This document shows positions 52,187 through 64,000 of a stretch of DNA of 64,000 nucleotides, piece by piece. Position 1 is the first letter of the stretch. Each line of letters begins with the position of its first letter. Origin of the DNA: Providencia sneebia DSM 19967. GTDB taxonomy: Bacteria > Pseudomonadota > Gammaproteobacteria > Enterobacterales > Enterobacteriaceae. Location: positions 1,012,489 to 1,076,488 of the forward strand of contig NZ_CM001773.1 of NCBI RefSeq assembly GCF_000314895.2, given 5' to 3'. The position numbers and the translations under genes were made by a program. The notes below the pieces were generated by a model, which saw nothing but the letters and a program-made list of their open reading frames with translations, did no database searches and was not told where the DNA came from.

Positions 52187-52214
52187 CCGCTTGCTTTTTG
52201 GTTATTCCCAAATA

Positions 52215-52240
52215 AAAACACCTGCCGAGGCAGGTGTTTT
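52215..52240. terminator. Bidirectional terminator between dikinase gene and rpoD
   Basis: Perfect stem AAAACACCTGCC / GGCAGGTGTTTT between convergent genes, with A/T tails on both sides. Confidence 0.9.
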
Positions 52241-52261
52241 AGTCAATAATATAGAAACTTA

Positions 52262-54115
52262 TTATTCGTCTAGGAAGCTACGTAGAACTTCTGAGCGGCT
52301 TGGGTGACGCAATTTACGCAGTGCTTTGGCTTCAATCTGACGAATACGCTCACGCGTAACATCAAACTGTTTACCAACTTCTTCTAATGTATGGTCTGTA
52401 TTCATATCAATACCAAAACGCATACGTAGCACTTTTGCTTCACGCGCAGTTAGGCCCGCTAACACTTCATGAGTTGCTGAGCGCAAACTTTCTGAAGTTG
52501 CTGAGTCTAAAGGCAACTCTAACGTCGTATCTTCAATGAAATCACCGAGATGTGAATCTTCATCATCACCGATTGGCGTTTCCATAGAGATAGGTTCTTT
52601 AGCAATCTTCAGCACTTTACGGATTTTATCTTCCGGCATCAGCATGCGTTCTGCTAACTCTTCTGGTGACGGTTCGCGACCCATTTCTTGTAACATTTGA
52701 CGAGAAATACGGTTTAGCTTGTTGATTGTTTCAATCATATGCACCGGAATACGAATGGTGCGAGCCTGATCCGCGATAGAACGGGTGATTGCCTGACGTA
52801 TCCACCAAGTTGCATAAGTTGAGAATTTATAACCACGGCGATATTCAAATTTATCAACCGCTTTCATCAAACCAATGTTACCTTCTTGGATCAGATCAAG
52901 GAATTGCAAGCCGCGGTTGGTATATTTTTTCGCAATTGAAATAACCAGACGTAAGTTTGCTTCAACCATCTCTTTTTTCGCACGACGAGCTTTCGCTTCA
53001 CCGATAGACATACGACGGTTGATATCTTTAACCTGCTCAATTGTTAGGCCAGTTTCTTCTTCAATTTGGCGCAATCTTTGCAGACAACGTAGGATCTCTT
53101 CTTCAACTTCAAGAAGTTTTTCAGACCACGGCTTGTTCATTGCTTTTGCTGCGGTTAACCAAGTTTCGCTGGTTTCATTGCCGCTAAATAAAGTAATGAA
53201 GTTTTTCTTTGGCATTTTGCACTGTTCAACACAGAATTTCATAATGGTACGTTCTTGTAAGCGAACGCGATCCATCATTTCACGCATGTTGTTGACCAGA
53301 TAGTCAAACTGTTTTGGTACTAAACGGAATTGTTTGAAAACTTCTGACAATTCTTCAATAGCAAGAACAGTTTGGGCATTACTGCGACCAAATTGTTTGA
53401 TGTGCTGACGAGTTTTCTCGTATTGCTCACGTAATTCACTGAATTTTTCACGGGCTAATTCAGGATCGATGCTGTTATCATCATCGCTATCGCTGTCATC
53501 GCCGTCTTCGTCTTCATCTTCTTCGTCATCATCTTTATCTAACTCTTCCTGTGGAAGTTCAGAACCGATGTGAGTTGCTGTCGGCGCTAAATCTTCTTCA
53601 GCATTAGGATCGACAAAGCCAGTAATCAAGTCAGATAAGCGGCTTTCGCCTGCTTCGACTTTGTCATACTGTTCGAGAAGATATGTGATGGCTTCAGGAT
53701 ACTCTGCAACAGAGCACTGAACTTGGTTAATACCATCTTCAATACGTTTTGCAATATCTATCTCACCTTCACGGGTGAGAAGCTCAACTGTCCCCATTTC
53801 ACGCATATACATACGCACTGGGTCAGTTGTACGACCTATTTCACTTTCAACACTTGACAGAACCTGTGCTGCCGCTTCTGCTGCATCTTCGTCCGTGTCA
53901 GATGAAGTTTCAGCCAGTATTAAATCATCGGCGTCAGGTGCTTCTTCCATGACCTGGATGCCCATGTCATTAATCATTTGGATGATATCTTCAATCTGAT
54001 CTGAATCGACGATATCTTCCGGCAGATGGTCGTTGACCTCAGCATAGGTTAAGTAACCTTGCTCTTTACCCTTGGTTACGAGTAGCTTCAGCTGCGACTG
54101 CGGGTTTTGCTCCAT
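52262..54115 (-). CDS. rpoD: RNA polymerase sigma-70 factor
   Basis: Housekeeping sigma factor, 617 residues (E. coli 613). Region 1.1 at the start, region 1.2 ([21 protein letters not shown]), the acidic insert ([20 protein letters not shown]), region 2 ([15 protein letters not shown]), region 3 and region 4 with [20 protein letters not shown]. Last gene of the rpsU-dnaG-rpoD operon. Confidence 0.99.
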   Translation of the reverse strand: MEQNPQSQLKLLVTKGKEQGYLTYAEVNDHLPEDIVDSDQIEDIIQMINDMGIQVMEEAPDADDLILAETSSDTDEDAAEAAAQVLSSVESEIGRTTDPVRMYMREMGTVELLTREGEIDIAKRIEDGINQVQCSVAEYPEAITYLLEQYDKVEAGESRLSDLITGFVDPNAEEDLAPTATHIGSELPQEELDKDDDEEDEDEDGDDSDSDDDNSIDPELAREKFSELREQYEKTRQHIKQFGRSNAQTVLAIEELSEVFKQFRLVPKQFDYLVNNMREMMDRVRLQERTIMKFCVEQCKMPKKNFITLFSGNETSETWLTAAKAMNKPWSEKLLEVEEEILRCLQRLRQIEEETGLTIEQVKDINRRMSIGEAKARRAKKEMVEANLRLVISIAKKYTNRGLQFLDLIQEGNIGLMKAVDKFEYRRGYKFSTYATWWIRQAITRSIADQARTIRIPVHMIETINKLNRISRQMLQEMGREPSPEELAERMLMPEDKIRKVLKIAKEPISMETPIGDDEDSHLGDFIEDTTLELPLDSATSESLRSATHEVLAGLTAREAKVLRMRFGIDMNTDHTLEEVGKQFDVTRERIRQIEAKALRKLRHPSRSEVLRSFLDE

Positions 54116-54287
54116 AAGACGGTATCCACACTTCTGAGTATTTAGATTGGTGTCGGTCGGCGAAACAAACGGCCAACAAGAACATAGGGGATTTTTATTA
54201 TATGCTACGCCCCTTTAATAAATTCGTAGCAATTACAGGCATTTGCCTTGGATAATCGGCACTTAAGCCGTTTTGTATTCTTGAATT

Positions 54288-56030
54288 TTACTTCACGCGT
54301 GAAAGCGTGATTAGCCGAACTTCTGCGCGCTCCTCGGGGGTCAGCCCTTCAGTTCGTTCTTTCGCTATTAAATAGTCGAAACGCTTATCGAGCGCACTAT
54401 TAAATAAATGATTTAAAGCGTCTTTAAATGTTTTTTCAGCTATCTCATCTATTTCTATATCGTTCCATGTTGCTAGTTTTTCAAGTTGATCTGCAAATTT
54501 ATTATCGCGATACAACTCAAGCAACTGCCCTGTCGTCATTCCCGGGGTTGATTGGCAAATATTAACCAATTCCTGAAACAGCGGAAGTCCCGGCATTTGG
54601 ATATGGGCTATTCCCTCTAATGAGGGCACGTACTCCGAAAAATTCGGGTTTTGTACCAACAACGCGATCAATATTCGCATTGTGGTTGGTTTTAATTTTG
54701 GTGCTTGGTAACTAACCGATTCAGTGTTCTCTCTATCTATCATAGCAAGAACCTGAGAAATATCCGGTATTCCTATAAAATTTCCTAACTCTTGTGCCAT
54801 ATACAGGCGCAAAGTTTCACCGGGTATTTGTTTTATCAATGGGATGGCGAGTTTACTAAATTTCGCGCGTCCTTCTTGAATTTTTAAATCAACCTGAGGC
54901 ACTAATGATTCAAATAGAAATGTCGACAATGGTTGGGCATCATTCATTCGAGCTTCAAATGCCTCTTTACCTTCTTTGCGGACTAAAGAATCTGGATCTT
55001 CTCCATCAGGTAAAAACATAAAACGTAATTGGCGGCCATCAGTTAAATACGGCAGAGCTGTTTCAAGTGCTCTCCATGCGGCTTCTCTACCTGCACGGTC
55101 ACCATCATAGCAACAAATTACAGTATCAGTTGAGCGGAAGAGCAATTGAATATGCTCTGAGGTTGTGGATGTGCCGAGAGAAGCAACCGCATAGCGGATC
55201 CCGTATTGGGCAAGTGCGACCACATCCATATAACCTTCAACAACGAGTAATTTTGCTAACTCACTGCTATTTTGTGTTGCTTCATACAGGCCAAATAATT
55301 GGCGGCCTTTATGAAAAATATCTGTTTCAGGTGAGTTGAGATATTTAGGTAATGCATCTCCTAATACTCGTCCACCAAAAGCGATAACGCGACCACGACG
55401 GTCACGAATCGGAAACATTATACGTTCCCTGAATCGGTCATAGGTTCGACCATTATCATTAGTCACTAACATACCAGCATCATTCAGCTGTTTGCGACTT
55501 TCAGCGCTTACTGCAAATTTTTTGAGTAAATTATCCCAGCCTGCTGGCGCAAAACCGATAGAAAAGTGCTCAATAATTTCGGCAGTTAAACCACGTTGGC
55601 TTAAATAATCATTCGCTTGCTTAGCAGTTGGATGACTTAAGGCAGCATAGTAAAACACATTAATTTTTTCCATCAACTGATACAAATTTTGGCGTTGATG
55701 AAGTTCTATTTGGCTTGTACTGCTTCCTGTTTCATAAGGAACATCAAGACCATGCAGCGCTGATAATTCTTCAATGGCTTCGACAAAATCCAGTTTGTCG
55801 TAATTCATTAAAAAATCGATAGCATTGCCATGGGCACCACAGCCAAAGCAGTAATAAAACTGCCTTTCACTATTCACCGTGAAAGAAGGTGTTTTTTCGT
55901 TATGGAACGGACAGCACGCGTGATGATTCTTACCCTGTTTTTTTAACGGGACTTTTGCATCGACTAAATCGATGATGTCGGTTCTCGCTAATAAATCATT
56001 GATAAATGAGCGCGGAATTCGTCCAGCCAT
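54288..56030 (-). CDS. dnaG: DNA primase
   Basis: Makes RNA primers at the replication fork. 580 residues (E. coli 581). Zinc-binding domain (CCPFH, FYCFGCG), TOPRIM core with LLVVEGYMDVVAL and CCYDGDRAGREAAWRAL, and the C-terminal helicase-binding domain. Middle gene of the macromolecular synthesis operon. Confidence 0.99.
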   Translation of the reverse strand: MAGRIPRSFINDLLARTDIIDLVDAKVPLKKQGKNHHACCPFHNEKTPSFTVNSERQFYYCFGCGAHGNAIDFLMNYDKLDFVEAIEELSALHGLDVPYETGSSTSQIELHQRQNLYQLMEKINVFYYAALSHPTAKQANDYLSQRGLTAEIIEHFSIGFAPAGWDNLLKKFAVSAESRKQLNDAGMLVTNDNGRTYDRFRERIMFPIRDRRGRVIAFGGRVLGDALPKYLNSPETDIFHKGRQLFGLYEATQNSSELAKLLVVEGYMDVVALAQYGIRYAVASLGTSTTSEHIQLLFRSTDTVICCYDGDRAGREAAWRALETALPYLTDGRQLRFMFLPDGEDPDSLVRKEGKEAFEARMNDAQPLSTFLFESLVPQVDLKIQEGRAKFSKLAIPLIKQIPGETLRLYMAQELGNFIGIPDISQVLAMIDRENTESVSYQAPKLKPTTMRILIALLVQNPNFSEYVPSLEGIAHIQMPGLPLFQELVNICQSTPGMTTGQLLELYRDNKFADQLEKLATWNDIEIDEIAEKTFKDALNHLFNSALDKRFDYLIAKERTEGLTPEERAEVRLITLSRVK

Positions 56031-56063
56031 AAGCCTCTTTTCGCCTGTTGATGAACGATAATA

Positions 56064-56092
56064 AGCCGCGCTTCCCTCTGGAAAGCACGGCC
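56064..56092 (-). terminator. Attenuating hairpin between rpsU and dnaG
   Basis: Stem GCCGTGCTTTCC / GGGAAGCGCGGC with three-base loop, followed by TTATT on the minus strand. It sits where E. coli has terminator T1, which keeps dnaG expression far below rpsU. Confidence 0.65.
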
Positions 56093-56144
56093 TTTAACTG
56101 CTACTAATACTGTCTGCGTTGATTACGGTAGGTACCGTTATCAA

Positions 56145-56688
<544 letters not shown>

Positions 56689-57708
56689 ATGCGCGTTTTA
56701 GGTATCGAAACATCCTGCGATGAAACCGGGATCGCAATCTATGATGACAAAGCCGGTCTATTAGCAAATCAATTATATAGCCAGATCAAACTGCACGCTG
56801 ATTACGGTGGTGTTGTTCCTGAACTGGCTTCTCGCGATCATATTCGCAAAACGGTTCCATTAATTCAGGCTGCGCTGAAAGAAGCCAATCTGACAAGTAC
56901 AGATATTGATGCTGTTGCTTATACCGCAGGGCCTGGACTTGTTGGCGCATTGATGGTTGGAGCAACCGTAGGGCGTGCTCTTGCGTTTGCATGGGAGGTG
57001 CCAGCCATTGCCGTCCATCATATGGAAGGCCATTTACTTGCTCCTATGCTCGAAGATAAAAGCCCTGAATTCCCATTTGTTGCCTTATTGGTTTCTGGTG
57101 GACATACCCAGCTAATTAGTGTGACAGGTATTGGTGAATATGAATTATTGGGCGAATCAATTGATGATGCCGCAGGTGAAGCCTTTGATAAAACAGCTAA
57201 ATTACTTGGATTAGATTATCCTGGGGGACCTGTTTTATCACGTATGGCTCAACAAGGTGTTGCTGGACGGTTTACTTTCCCTCGCCCAATGACAGATAGA
57301 CCCGGCCTTGACTTCAGTTTTTCAGGCCTGAAAACGTTTGCTGCAAATACGATCCGCGAAAATGCCGATGATGACCAAACTCGTGCTGATATAGCCCGTG
57401 CATTTGAAGATGCAGTGGTGGATACTTTGGCGATTAAGTGCAAACGCGCACTAGAGCAGACGGGCTTTAAGCGTTTAGTTATGGCTGGTGGCGTCAGTGC
57501 TAATCGCACACTACGCGCTAAAATGGATGATATGCTGACAAAACGTGGCGGTGAAGTTTTTTATGCTCGCCCTGAATTTTGTACTGATAATGGTGCAATG
57601 ATTGCGTTGGCAGGTTTGATTCGTTTGAAAGGTGGCGCAAGCGCAGACCTTAGTGTGACTGTGCGACCGCGTTGGCCATTAGCTGAATTACCCGCGCTGA
57701 AAAAGTAG
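56689..57708 (+). CDS. tsaD: tRNA threonylcarbamoyladenosine synthase subunit TsaD
   Basis: Transfers threonylcarbamoyl to A37 of ANN-reading tRNAs together with TsaB and TsaE. 339 residues (E. coli 337). ASKHA fold with [15 protein letters not shown], metal-binding [15 protein letters not shown] and [15 protein letters not shown] at 56689 with AAGGG chosen over upstream ATG at 56659. Confidence 0.98.
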   Translation: MRVLGIETSCDETGIAIYDDKAGLLANQLYSQIKLHADYGGVVPELASRDHIRKTVPLIQAALKEANLTSTDIDAVAYTAGPGLVGALMVGATVGRALAFAWEVPAIAVHHMEGHLLAPMLEDKSPEFPFVALLVSGGHTQLISVTGIGEYELLGESIDDAAGEAFDKTAKLLGLDYPGGPVLSRMAQQGVAGRFTFPRPMTDRPGLDFSFSGLKTFAANTIRENADDDQTRADIARAFEDAVVDTLAIKCKRALEQTGFKRLVMAGGVSANRTLRAKMDDMLTKRGGEVFYARPEFCTDNGAMIALAGLIRLKGGASADLSVTVRPRWPLAELPALKK

Positions 57709-57717
57709 TTCATAAGA

Positions 57718-57753
57718 TAAAAAAATGATTTCGTGACTCGTCACGAAATCATT
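57718..57753. terminator. Bidirectional terminator between tsaD and plsY
   Basis: Perfect 14-bp stem AATGATTTCGTGAC / GTCACGAAATCATT with a two-base loop, and T7 on the minus strand. Confidence 0.9.
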
Positions 57754-57756
57754 CAA

Positions 57757-58413
57757 TTAATCATCTAATTCTTGTTCTTTTGCTTCTTGAGCAACCTCTT
57801 TGGGTGTCTTTTTCTTTTTATTTCTCAGTTTTTGCCAAATTCGACTTTCTTGACCACGCCATAATCGCTGAATATTCGCGTGATGCCGTACAAGCACTAG
57901 ACAAGATAACATGGCAACTGGGAAGGTAAATTCAGGTTTAAACCACCAGACATAGAATGGTGCAAGTAAGGCACTGACAATTGCGCCAAGTGAAGAATAA
58001 CCACTGAGTAACACAGTTAATAACCATGTTCCTGCAATCAATCCAGAAAGATCCCAACCAATTGCAGCAATAGCACCAAAGGCTGTGGCAACACCTTTAC
58101 CACCTTTAAAACGGAAGAAAATGGGATAAATATGGCCGAGACAAGCTGCAATCGCGACGAAGCCAAGATAGAATGGTGGGACTTTTAAGTAATAAGCTAA
58201 CCATACTGGGATCATCCCTTTTAGGACGTCACAAATGAGCACAGCAGCGGCAGCTGCTTTACCACCAACGCGTAGCACATTGGTTGCTCCAGGATTACCA
58301 GAGCCATGTTGACGAGGGTCAGGCAGCCTTGCTAGGCGGCAAATCAATATTGCACTCGAAACTGAGCCGCAGAGGTAGGCAAAGATTATCATGCCAAGCG
58401 CAGTTGCACTCAT
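57757..58413 (-). CDS. plsY: Acyl-phosphate:glycerol-3-phosphate acyltransferase
   Basis: Inner-membrane first acyltransferase of phospholipid synthesis, 218 residues, five membrane segments. The three conserved loops are present: [30 protein letters not shown] and [11 protein letters not shown]. Divergent from folB as usual in enterobacteria. Confidence 0.97.
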   Translation of the reverse strand: MSATALGMIIFAYLCGSVSSAILICRLARLPDPRQHGSGNPGATNVLRVGGKAAAAAVLICDVLKGMIPVWLAYYLKVPPFYLGFVAIAACLGHIYPIFFRFKGGKGVATAFGAIAAIGWDLSGLIAGTWLLTVLLSGYSSLGAIVSALLAPFYVWWFKPEFTFPVAMLSCLVLVRHHANIQRLWRGQESRIWQKLRNKKKKTPKEVAQEAKEQELDD

Positions 58414-58575
58414 AACTCACTCCAAAATGGTTAACGCGTTACCCAATATAGTTTAAGTGTTACATAACTTAAATCATATTAAGAGATTTATTCATAATTT
58501 AGTTCACTCTCTGGATAATACGCATATTTTCCTTGGAGTGGTATCAATTCAGCACACAAACGAGAAAATGACGTG

Positions 58576-58935
58576 ATGGATATCGTATTTATTGAGCAAT
58601 TATCAGTTATCACCACAATTGGTGTATATGACTGGGAACAAGAAATTGAGCAAAAACTTGTTTTTGATATTGAGATGGGTTGGGACAATAAACGCGCTGC
58701 AATGAGTGATGACGTTCATCATTGTCTTGATTATTCACAAGTGAGCCAAGCGATAATTACGTATGTCAGTCAAAATAAATTTGCGTTAGTTGAACGCGTG
58801 GCTGAGGAAGTTGCACAGTTATTATTAAATCGTTTTGCTTGCCCTTGGGTGAGGATTAAAGTCGCTAAACCCGGCGCAGTTGCAAGAGCCTCACAAGTTG
58901 GCGTTATTATTGAAAGAGGCTCTAAAACCAATTAA
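58576..58935 (+). CDS. folB: Dihydroneopterin aldolase
   Basis: Folate pathway enzyme, 119 residues. MDIVFIEQLSVITTIGVYDWE, DYSQVSQAI, FALVERVAEEVAQLLL and WVRIKVAKPGA match FolB. The ATG at 58576 was preferred to the GTG just before it. 23 bases before the convergent cca end. Confidence 0.96.
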   Translation: MDIVFIEQLSVITTIGVYDWEQEIEQKLVFDIEMGWDNKRAAMSDDVHHCLDYSQVSQAIITYVSQNKFALVERVAEEVAQLLLNRFACPWVRIKVAKPGAVARASQVGVIIERGSKTN

Positions 58936-58958
58936 TTGTCGATAGAACGAGTAATTAA

Positions 58959-60203
58959 TTATGCGGTAACAGGTAGAATAGTTTGCTGTTGCCGCCACTG
59001 TTCCAAGTTTTCAATTCGTTGCCGAGTTAGCTCTTCGCGGATTTGCGCTCCTTGAAAACCTTGTTCAACAATTGGTTTTACATTAACAGTTTGAGCAATA
59101 GCAAAAGCTTGACGTAAAAACTCACCTTGTGGGTAAGCTTGTTGTTCAAGCCCAGCGCGTCCTCGAGCATCCGCTTCACTAATTAAGCTCAGCTGCATAA
59201 TCCGTTCCGGTTTACGCCAACTATCAAGGCTATCAAAAAGTTGCACTATTTCAGTTGCATGACATCTATTGATAACATGAACTTTGTCATGAAAACGTGC
59301 AGATAACCGCGCTAATTCGCGAATATGATTAGGTACTTTTAAGCGATCACATAAGTTTTCAATCAATGGAACACCCGCTTCTCCATGATTCGGATGGCTT
59401 GGCCAAAACGCTTTTGGTGTTAAGCCTTTGCCTACATCATGGCATAGCGCAGCAAAGCGAACATCAATATCTGCTGAAAGTGTTGCCGCCATGCGCAATA
59501 CCATTATGGTATGAATGCCAGTATCAATTTCAGGGTGCCATTTTGCAGGCGCTGGAACACCAAATAAGTGATCAATTTCGGGGAAAAGTGCAGCTAATGC
59601 CCCACATTGGCGTAAAACTTCAAAATAGACCTGCGGAGAATCTGACATTAGTGCTTTTTCTGTCTCAACCCAAATGCGTTCTGGGGTTAAGTAACTTAAT
59701 TCGCCCGATTCGCTGATGGCACGCATTAAGGTTAATGTTTCAGGTGCAATCTGGAAACCTAGTGAAGCAAAACGAGCTGCAAAACGTGCAACTCGTAAAA
59801 CCCGCAAAGGATCTTCAGCAAAGGCATCGGAAACATGTCTTAGCACTCGATTATTGAGGTCATCAATACCATGATAGGGATCGAACAGTTGACCTTGAAG
59901 ATCTTTTGCAATGGCATTGATGGTGAGATCTCGACGGAGTAGGTCATCTTCAAGAGTGACATCTGGGGCAAAATAGCAACTAAAGCCAACATAGCCAGCA
60001 CCTGTTTTACGTTCTGTTCTTGCTAATGCATATTCTTCGTGGGTTTTGGGATGCAAAAATACAGGGAAATCTTTACCAACCTGTTGGTAGCCTTGTTGTA
60101 ACATCACTTCTGGTGTGGCACCAACGACGAGAAAATCCTTATCAGAAACCGGTAAACCAAGAAGTTCATCACGTACAGCACCACCAACCAGATATGTTTT
60201 CAT
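58959..60203 (-). CDS. cca: CCA-adding tRNA nucleotidyltransferase
   Basis: Builds and repairs the 3' CCA of tRNAs. 414 residues (E. coli 412). Nucleotidyltransferase start [19 protein letters not shown] with catalytic [19 protein letters not shown], and the HD domain ([12 protein letters not shown]) with phosphohydrolase activity in the E. coli enzyme. ATG at 60203 selected; upstream codons are not conserved. Confidence 0.98.
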   Translation of the reverse strand: MKTYLVGGAVRDELLGLPVSDKDFLVVGATPEVMLQQGYQQVGKDFPVFLHPKTHEEYALARTERKTGAGYVGFSCYFAPDVTLEDDLLRRDLTINAIAKDLQGQLFDPYHGIDDLNNRVLRHVSDAFAEDPLRVLRVARFAARFASLGFQIAPETLTLMRAISESGELSYLTPERIWVETEKALMSDSPQVYFEVLRQCGALAALFPEIDHLFGVPAPAKWHPEIDTGIHTIMVLRMAATLSADIDVRFAALCHDVGKGLTPKAFWPSHPNHGEAGVPLIENLCDRLKVPNHIRELARLSARFHDKVHVINRCHATEIVQLFDSLDSWRKPERIMQLSLISEADARGRAGLEQQAYPQGEFLRQAFAIAQTVNVKPIVEQGFQGAQIREELTRQRIENLEQWRQQQTILPVTA

Positions 60204-60214
60204 TATGAGTAACC

Positions 60215-60829
60215 TTAGTTCATCCAACCATTATTACGTTTTTTACGGCGAGGAATAATATGAGGTAGGATTAGACCAAAGATCAGACCTGCACCTGCCA
60301 CGCCACCACCATACATAAACCATTGTAAAATCAATTCACGTCGGCGATCATCAAGGTTAACTTCTGCAATTTCGAGTTTTTTACCTGATTTAATTAATTC
60401 ATTTTTTAATTTTTCGTTTTCAGCTTTGAGCTGATTGACGATGTTGTCATTGTCAGCAACACGTTTTTGCATATCAGCTGTACGGGTATTCCATGTATTA
60501 TCAATATTTTCAAGTTGTTGACGTAACTTTTGATTTTCAGCTTCTAGCTCAGGAATACGCACTTTCATACTTGGTATTTTGCTGAGTTGTTCAGTTGGCA
60601 GCCAAACTGTACGCCCGCGTTCATCTTTAATTTGTGCGTAGTTGCCATCTGTTGTGAGCAGTTCTACTTCTTCACCAGCATTGAGAGTGCCGACAATACG
60701 ATATTTTGCACCAGGGCCACTATGTACATAGGTTGATAATTCATCAGATACATAGCGTTTTTCAGCGGCAAATGAACTGACGGATAGGCTTAGGCCGATG
60801 ACGGAAATAAGTAATGGTATTTTTCGCAT
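60215..60829 (-). CDS. ygiM: TIGR04211-type SH3 domain protein YgiM
   Basis: 204 residues (E. coli 206). Signal peptide (cleavage after VSSFA), bacterial SH3 domain (about 25-90: [20 protein letters not shown]), a coiled coil (about 95-160), and a C-terminal membrane helix ([16 protein letters not shown]) with a basic tail. Function unknown; conserved next to cca. 11 bases before cca, so one operon. Confidence 0.95.
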   Translation of the reverse strand: MRKIPLLISVIGLSLSVSSFAAEKRYVSDELSTYVHSGPGAKYRIVGTLNAGEEVELLTTDGNYAQIKDERGRTVWLPTEQLSKIPSMKVRIPELEAENQKLRQQLENIDNTWNTRTADMQKRVADNDNIVNQLKAENEKLKNELIKSGKKLEIAEVNLDDRRRELILQWFMYGGGVAGAGLIFGLILPHIIPRRKKRNNGWMN

Positions 60830-61198
60830 GACGTCTACTTTTTATGAGTGATAGTGAATGAAATAAGCGCGTAGTCAAATAATAGTAAAGAGTTAAGTTT
60901 GAGTGTGCAAACGTTAAACCTGAATGAGAACTATCTGAACTCACTATCTAACGCAAGATTCTTTGCATTTTTTGACATAAATAGCTGAAATAATTTCATG
61001 TTATAGAATTTTTGCTCATATATGCAACACTGCTAGCGCTGTAGTTGGATTGAAGATGTTTCAGTGAACATTAACATATTGTATGAATTGTCATTTGCAC
61101 ATCATTCTCTGCATGAAGATCAGTTTGCGGCTTTGCTTCCTCACTTCACTATGAATAAGGTAATATGTCTGTAGAGAAATGATTAAATAAGGATATGT
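60830..61198. other. Divergent spacer ygiM/ygiF
   Basis: 369 bases; no gene or clear regulatory motif seen. Holds promoters for ygiM-cca and ygiF-glnE. Confidence 0.5.
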
Positions 61199-62161
61199 AT
61201 GAGCCATATAGAGGTTGAACTTAAATTGGCGGCTCAAACCGTTGCTATTGATGCAGTGCGCCAGAATTTATCAGCACTGTCTTATCAACACGTAGAACCA
61301 AAACAATTAACCAATATCTATTTCGATACTAAAGAACGTTTACTGCGCCAGTGGGATATGGGACTGCGTATTCGGGGCTGCGATGGACATTATGAAATGA
61401 CCATAAAAACAGCAGGTCAGGTATTGGGCGGGTTACATCAGAGACCTGAATACAATATTGATATTGATTCACCTGAACTTGATTTAGCTAAATTCCCTCC
61501 AGAAATCTGGCCTGAAGGTACAGATATTCAGCAATTACAATCAAATCTAGACATTCTTTTTAGCACCAATTTTATGCGTGAAAAGTGGTTAATTAGGTTT
61601 GAAGATAGCGAAATTGAGGTTGTTTTTGATCAAGGTGTGATCTCTGCGGGTTCACAAGAACTACCTATTCAAGAATTTGAGCTGGAATTAAAACAAGGTT
61701 TTGTCGCTGATGTATTAAATTTGGCAAAAAAACTTGCAGATATTGATGGCTTAAATCTCTCTTCATTGAGCAAAGCTGCACGCGGCTATTCTCTAATCCA
61801 ACCGGTAAAAGAGCAAATAGTTATACCCGAAACAGTTTTTGATTATGAACAGCAGCCTATTGAGAAAGTGCTAGTTCAGATTCAGAAGCTTTGCCAACAA
61901 CATGAAATTTATTGGCAAGCGGGGGAAAGTGGTGCTCGTGAAGGATTCGACACTTTTTTACGTTTTGTTCAGGCCTTCCTCGTCCATTATCGCAATTCAT
62001 CACCTCAATTTATTTTAGATATCCCACTTGAACAGCTGCGTTCAAATATAATGGATGAAACGATAACGGCTGAAACCTTTTGTTATAGCAGTGCTTGGCT
62101 TAAATGCAAATTAGCTTTCACGCAATGGCTTATTGCACTGAATTACGCTGATGTCCATTAA
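61199..62161 (+). CDS. ygiF: Inorganic triphosphatase YgiF, short CHAD domain
   Basis: CYTH-domain triphosphatase. The CYTH part (about 1-200) is complete: HIEVELKLAA at the start, YFDTKERLLRQWDMGLRIRG, TIKTAGQVLGGLHQRPEYN, EFELELKQG, SLSKAARGYSL. The CHAD part ends at residue 320, where E. coli YgiF has 433, so about 110 residues are lacking. glnE starts nine bases later, and no lost part is seen between. Probably a lineage deletion. Confidence 0.9.
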   Translation: MSHIEVELKLAAQTVAIDAVRQNLSALSYQHVEPKQLTNIYFDTKERLLRQWDMGLRIRGCDGHYEMTIKTAGQVLGGLHQRPEYNIDIDSPELDLAKFPPEIWPEGTDIQQLQSNLDILFSTNFMREKWLIRFEDSEIEVVFDQGVISAGSQELPIQEFELELKQGFVADVLNLAKKLADIDGLNLSSLSKAARGYSLIQPVKEQIVIPETVFDYEQQPIEKVLVQIQKLCQQHEIYWQAGESGAREGFDTFLRFVQAFLVHYRNSSPQFILDIPLEQLRSNIMDETITAETFCYSSAWLKCKLAFTQWLIALNYADVH

Positions 62162-62170
62162 GGTGTTGAT

Positions 62171-64000
62171 ATGCATCCTTTTCCAGAACAGTTAAAGTAC
62201 CAACGTGAACATGTTGTAACGCGTTTGGCTGAACATGTAAGTGATTTACTACCACTGACTGATTTTGAGTGCACTTTTTTGAGTTTTAGTGATTTTGCAC
62301 TTAAGCAAGTTTTAGCACACCCGCACTTTTTAACACATATTCGCGAATGTTCACCTCAACCGAATGAATGGCAAAGTTACGCTTCACTGGTCGCGGTGGA
62401 ACTTGAAAACGTTTTGGATGAAGACCATCTGATGAGAGTTCTACGAACTTTCCGTAATCAGATGTTGATCAGAATTGCATGGATGCAAACATTCAATATC
62501 TGTACAGAAACTCTTCAACAGATTAGCGCATTAGCTGAAACCTTAATTGTTGCTGCAAGAGACTGGTTATACCAACAATGTTGCCAATCTTGGGGAACAC
62601 CTTGTGATAGGTCAGGCAATCCTCAACCATTATTAGTGCTTGGTATGGGAAAATTGGGGGGAGGCGAACTCAATTTTTCATCCGATATTGATCTAATTTT
62701 TGCTTATCCTGAAAATGGCGTAACTTGTGGTGGTCGCAAAGAGTTAGATAATGCTCAATTTTTTACACGATTAGGGCAAAAATTAATTCGCGTCCTTGAC
62801 CAAATCACTGTTGATGGCTTTGTTTATCGGGTGGATATGCGCTTGCGCCCATTTGGTGATAGTGGTCCTTTGGTATTTAGTTTTTCGGCTTTAGAAGATT
62901 ATTACCAAGAACAGGGTAGGGATTGGGAACGCTATGCCATGGTTAAAGCGCGGATCATGGGACCCGATAGCCTACATTATGCTGAGAGCTTACGGCAATT
63001 ACTGCGCCCATTCGTTTATCGGCGCTATATTGATTTTAGTGTTATTCAATCATTAAGAAACATGAAAAATATGATTGAACGAGAAGTGCGCCGTCGCGGA
63101 TTAGTGAATAACATTAAACTCGGTGCTGGCGGTATTCGTGAGATTGAGTTTATTTCTCAGGTTTTTCAATTGATCCGTGGTGGACGGGAGCCTAGTTTGC
63201 AATCACAGTCATTATTAACCGTAATGACCGGGATCCGCGAATTAGCATTATTACCAGAAGGTCAAATTGAGCAACTGAGTGAAGCGTATCTATTTTTACG
63301 CCGCACTGAAAATTTATTGCAAAGCATTGATGACCAACAAACGCAAACATTACCTGAAGATAGCTTAAACCAAGCCCGTTTAGCATGGGGCATGGGTTTT
63401 GCTGACTGGAATGCATTTTATCTTGCCTTAATGCCTTTAATGGCTAATGTGCACCATATTTTTACTGAGCAAATCGGGCAAGAAGGTGATGATGAAAATG
63501 CGGAAAATATTGATGATATTTATATCACTCTATGGCAAGGGGATCTTTCTAAAGAAGAGCTAGCTGCTGATTTACCTTCTCATGATGAAGATGTTGCTCA
63601 AAAAATTATTCATGGGCTATTTTTATTTCGCCATGATTTAAATAAGCGCACTATTGGACCCCGTGGCCGTGATGTTCTTGATGAATTAATGCCAAAATTA
63701 CTGGCAAAAGTGGGTAAAAGAGCTGATGCTGGACAAGTTATTGAGCGACTAGCACCGCTATTGCTGAGTATTGTGAGCCGCACAACGTATTTAGAGTTAA
63801 TGCTTGAGTTTGATGAAGTGTTAACACATGTCATTCGTTTATGTGCTGCATCCCCAATGATTGCTGAGCAACTTGCTCGTCATCCATTATTGCTTGATGA
63901 ATTGCTTGATCCAAAATCGCTTTATCAACCTTTACCTTTAACTGCATATCGTGATGAATTACGCCAATACCTTATGCGCGTGCCGGATGATGACGAAGAG
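62171..64000 (+). CDS. glnE: Glutamine synthetase adenylyltransferase/adenylyl-removase, cut by window edge
   Basis: Bifunctional enzyme that adenylylates and deadenylylates glutamine synthetase under PII control. 610 of about 945 codons are in the window and the frame is open to base 64000. The N-terminal adenylyl-removase domain has [20 protein letters not shown] and [19 protein letters not shown]; the PII-helix linker follows. ATG at 62171 follows a TAAGGTG site overlapping the ygiF stop. Confidence 0.98.
   Translation, partial: MHPFPEQLKYQREHVVTRLAEHVSDLLPLTDFECTFLSFSDFALKQVLAHPHFLTHIRECSPQPNEWQSYASLVAVELENVLDEDHLMRVLRTFRNQMLIRIAWMQTFNICTETLQQISALAETLIVAARDWLYQQCCQSWGTPCDRSGNPQPLLVLGMGKLGGGELNFSSDIDLIFAYPENGVTCGGRKELDNAQFFTRLGQKLIRVLDQITVDGFVYRVDMRLRPFGDSGPLVFSFSALEDYYQEQGRDWERYAMVKARIMGPDSLHYAESLRQLLRPFVYRRYIDFSVIQSLRNMKNMIEREVRRRGLVNNIKLGAGGIREIEFISQVFQLIRGGREPSLQSQSLLTVMTGIRELALLPEGQIEQLSEAYLFLRRTENLLQSIDDQQTQTLPEDSLNQARLAWGMGFADWNAFYLALMPLMANVHHIFTEQIGQEGDDENAENIDDIYITLWQGDLSKEELAADLPSHDEDVAQKIIHGLFLFRHDLNKRTIGPRGRDVLDELMPKLLAKVGKRADAGQVIERLAPLLLSIVSRTTYLELMLEFDEVLTHVIRLCAASPMIAEQLARHPLLLDELLDPKSLYQPLPLTAYRDELRQYLMRVPDDDEE

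Overview
The window reads as chromosome of an AT-rich gammaproteobacterium of the Morganellaceae, most like Providencia. Core genes (gltBD, arcB, rpoD, dnaG, lpoA, yqjA, fadH, glnE) are close to the Enterobacterales versions, gene neighbourhoods are those of E. coli cut up and rejoined, and codon use is AT-rich. No database search was possible, so the genus is an inference.

Layout. 1-15.1 kb: glutamate synthase (gltB, gltD cut by the window edge), a 124-bp tandem palindromic repeat, arcB with the convergent sRNA ArcZ overlapping its 3' end, elbB, mtgA, then the envelope/replication set dolP-diaA-yraN-lpoA divergent from rsmI, and the RNase P RNA gene. lpoA and yraN each read properly only after a one-base frame correction at an A-run near the start codon. 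15.1-23.8 kb: a minus-strand cluster of a PRD protein, four small proteins of DUF/TIGR type (SFCGS, DUF4312, DUF4311, DUF4310), an amidohydrolase, a DgaE-type PLP lyase and a DgaF-type aldolase, with its own PRD/PTS-domain regulator. It looks like uptake and catabolism of an acylated amino-sugar acid through an undescribed four-part transporter. 24.1-34.4 kb: yhaK/yhaJ, yqjF, yqjDEK, yqjA, the manganese-riboswitch gene alx, fadH, a GNAT enzyme and a diaminopentanoate-dehydrogenase-like enzyme.

34.8-43.4 kb: an 8.5-kb decayed element in the 3' end of tRNA-Ile2 (CAU), bounded by a 52-bp direct repeat. It keeps a phage packaging/head-completion set (portal fragment, head closure, connector, HNH, TerS, TerL) but no visible major capsid, tail or lysis genes, so it resembles a capsid-forming phage-inducible island or a prophage remnant. 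Its integrase has lost the catalytic tyrosine. It also carries a protein whose N-terminus copies the ClpX zinc-binding domain.

43.4-52.2 kb: hdeB, an MFS exporter behind a Fur-like box and a TetR-like palindrome, and a compact operon of LCAT-like hydrolase, lysophospholipid acyltransferase, AUR1-like PAP2 enzyme and rifampin-phosphotransferase-like dikinase, which I do not recognise as a described system. 52.2-64 kb: the rpsU-dnaG-rpoD operon, tsaD, plsY, folB, cca, ygiM, ygiF (short) and the start of glnE.
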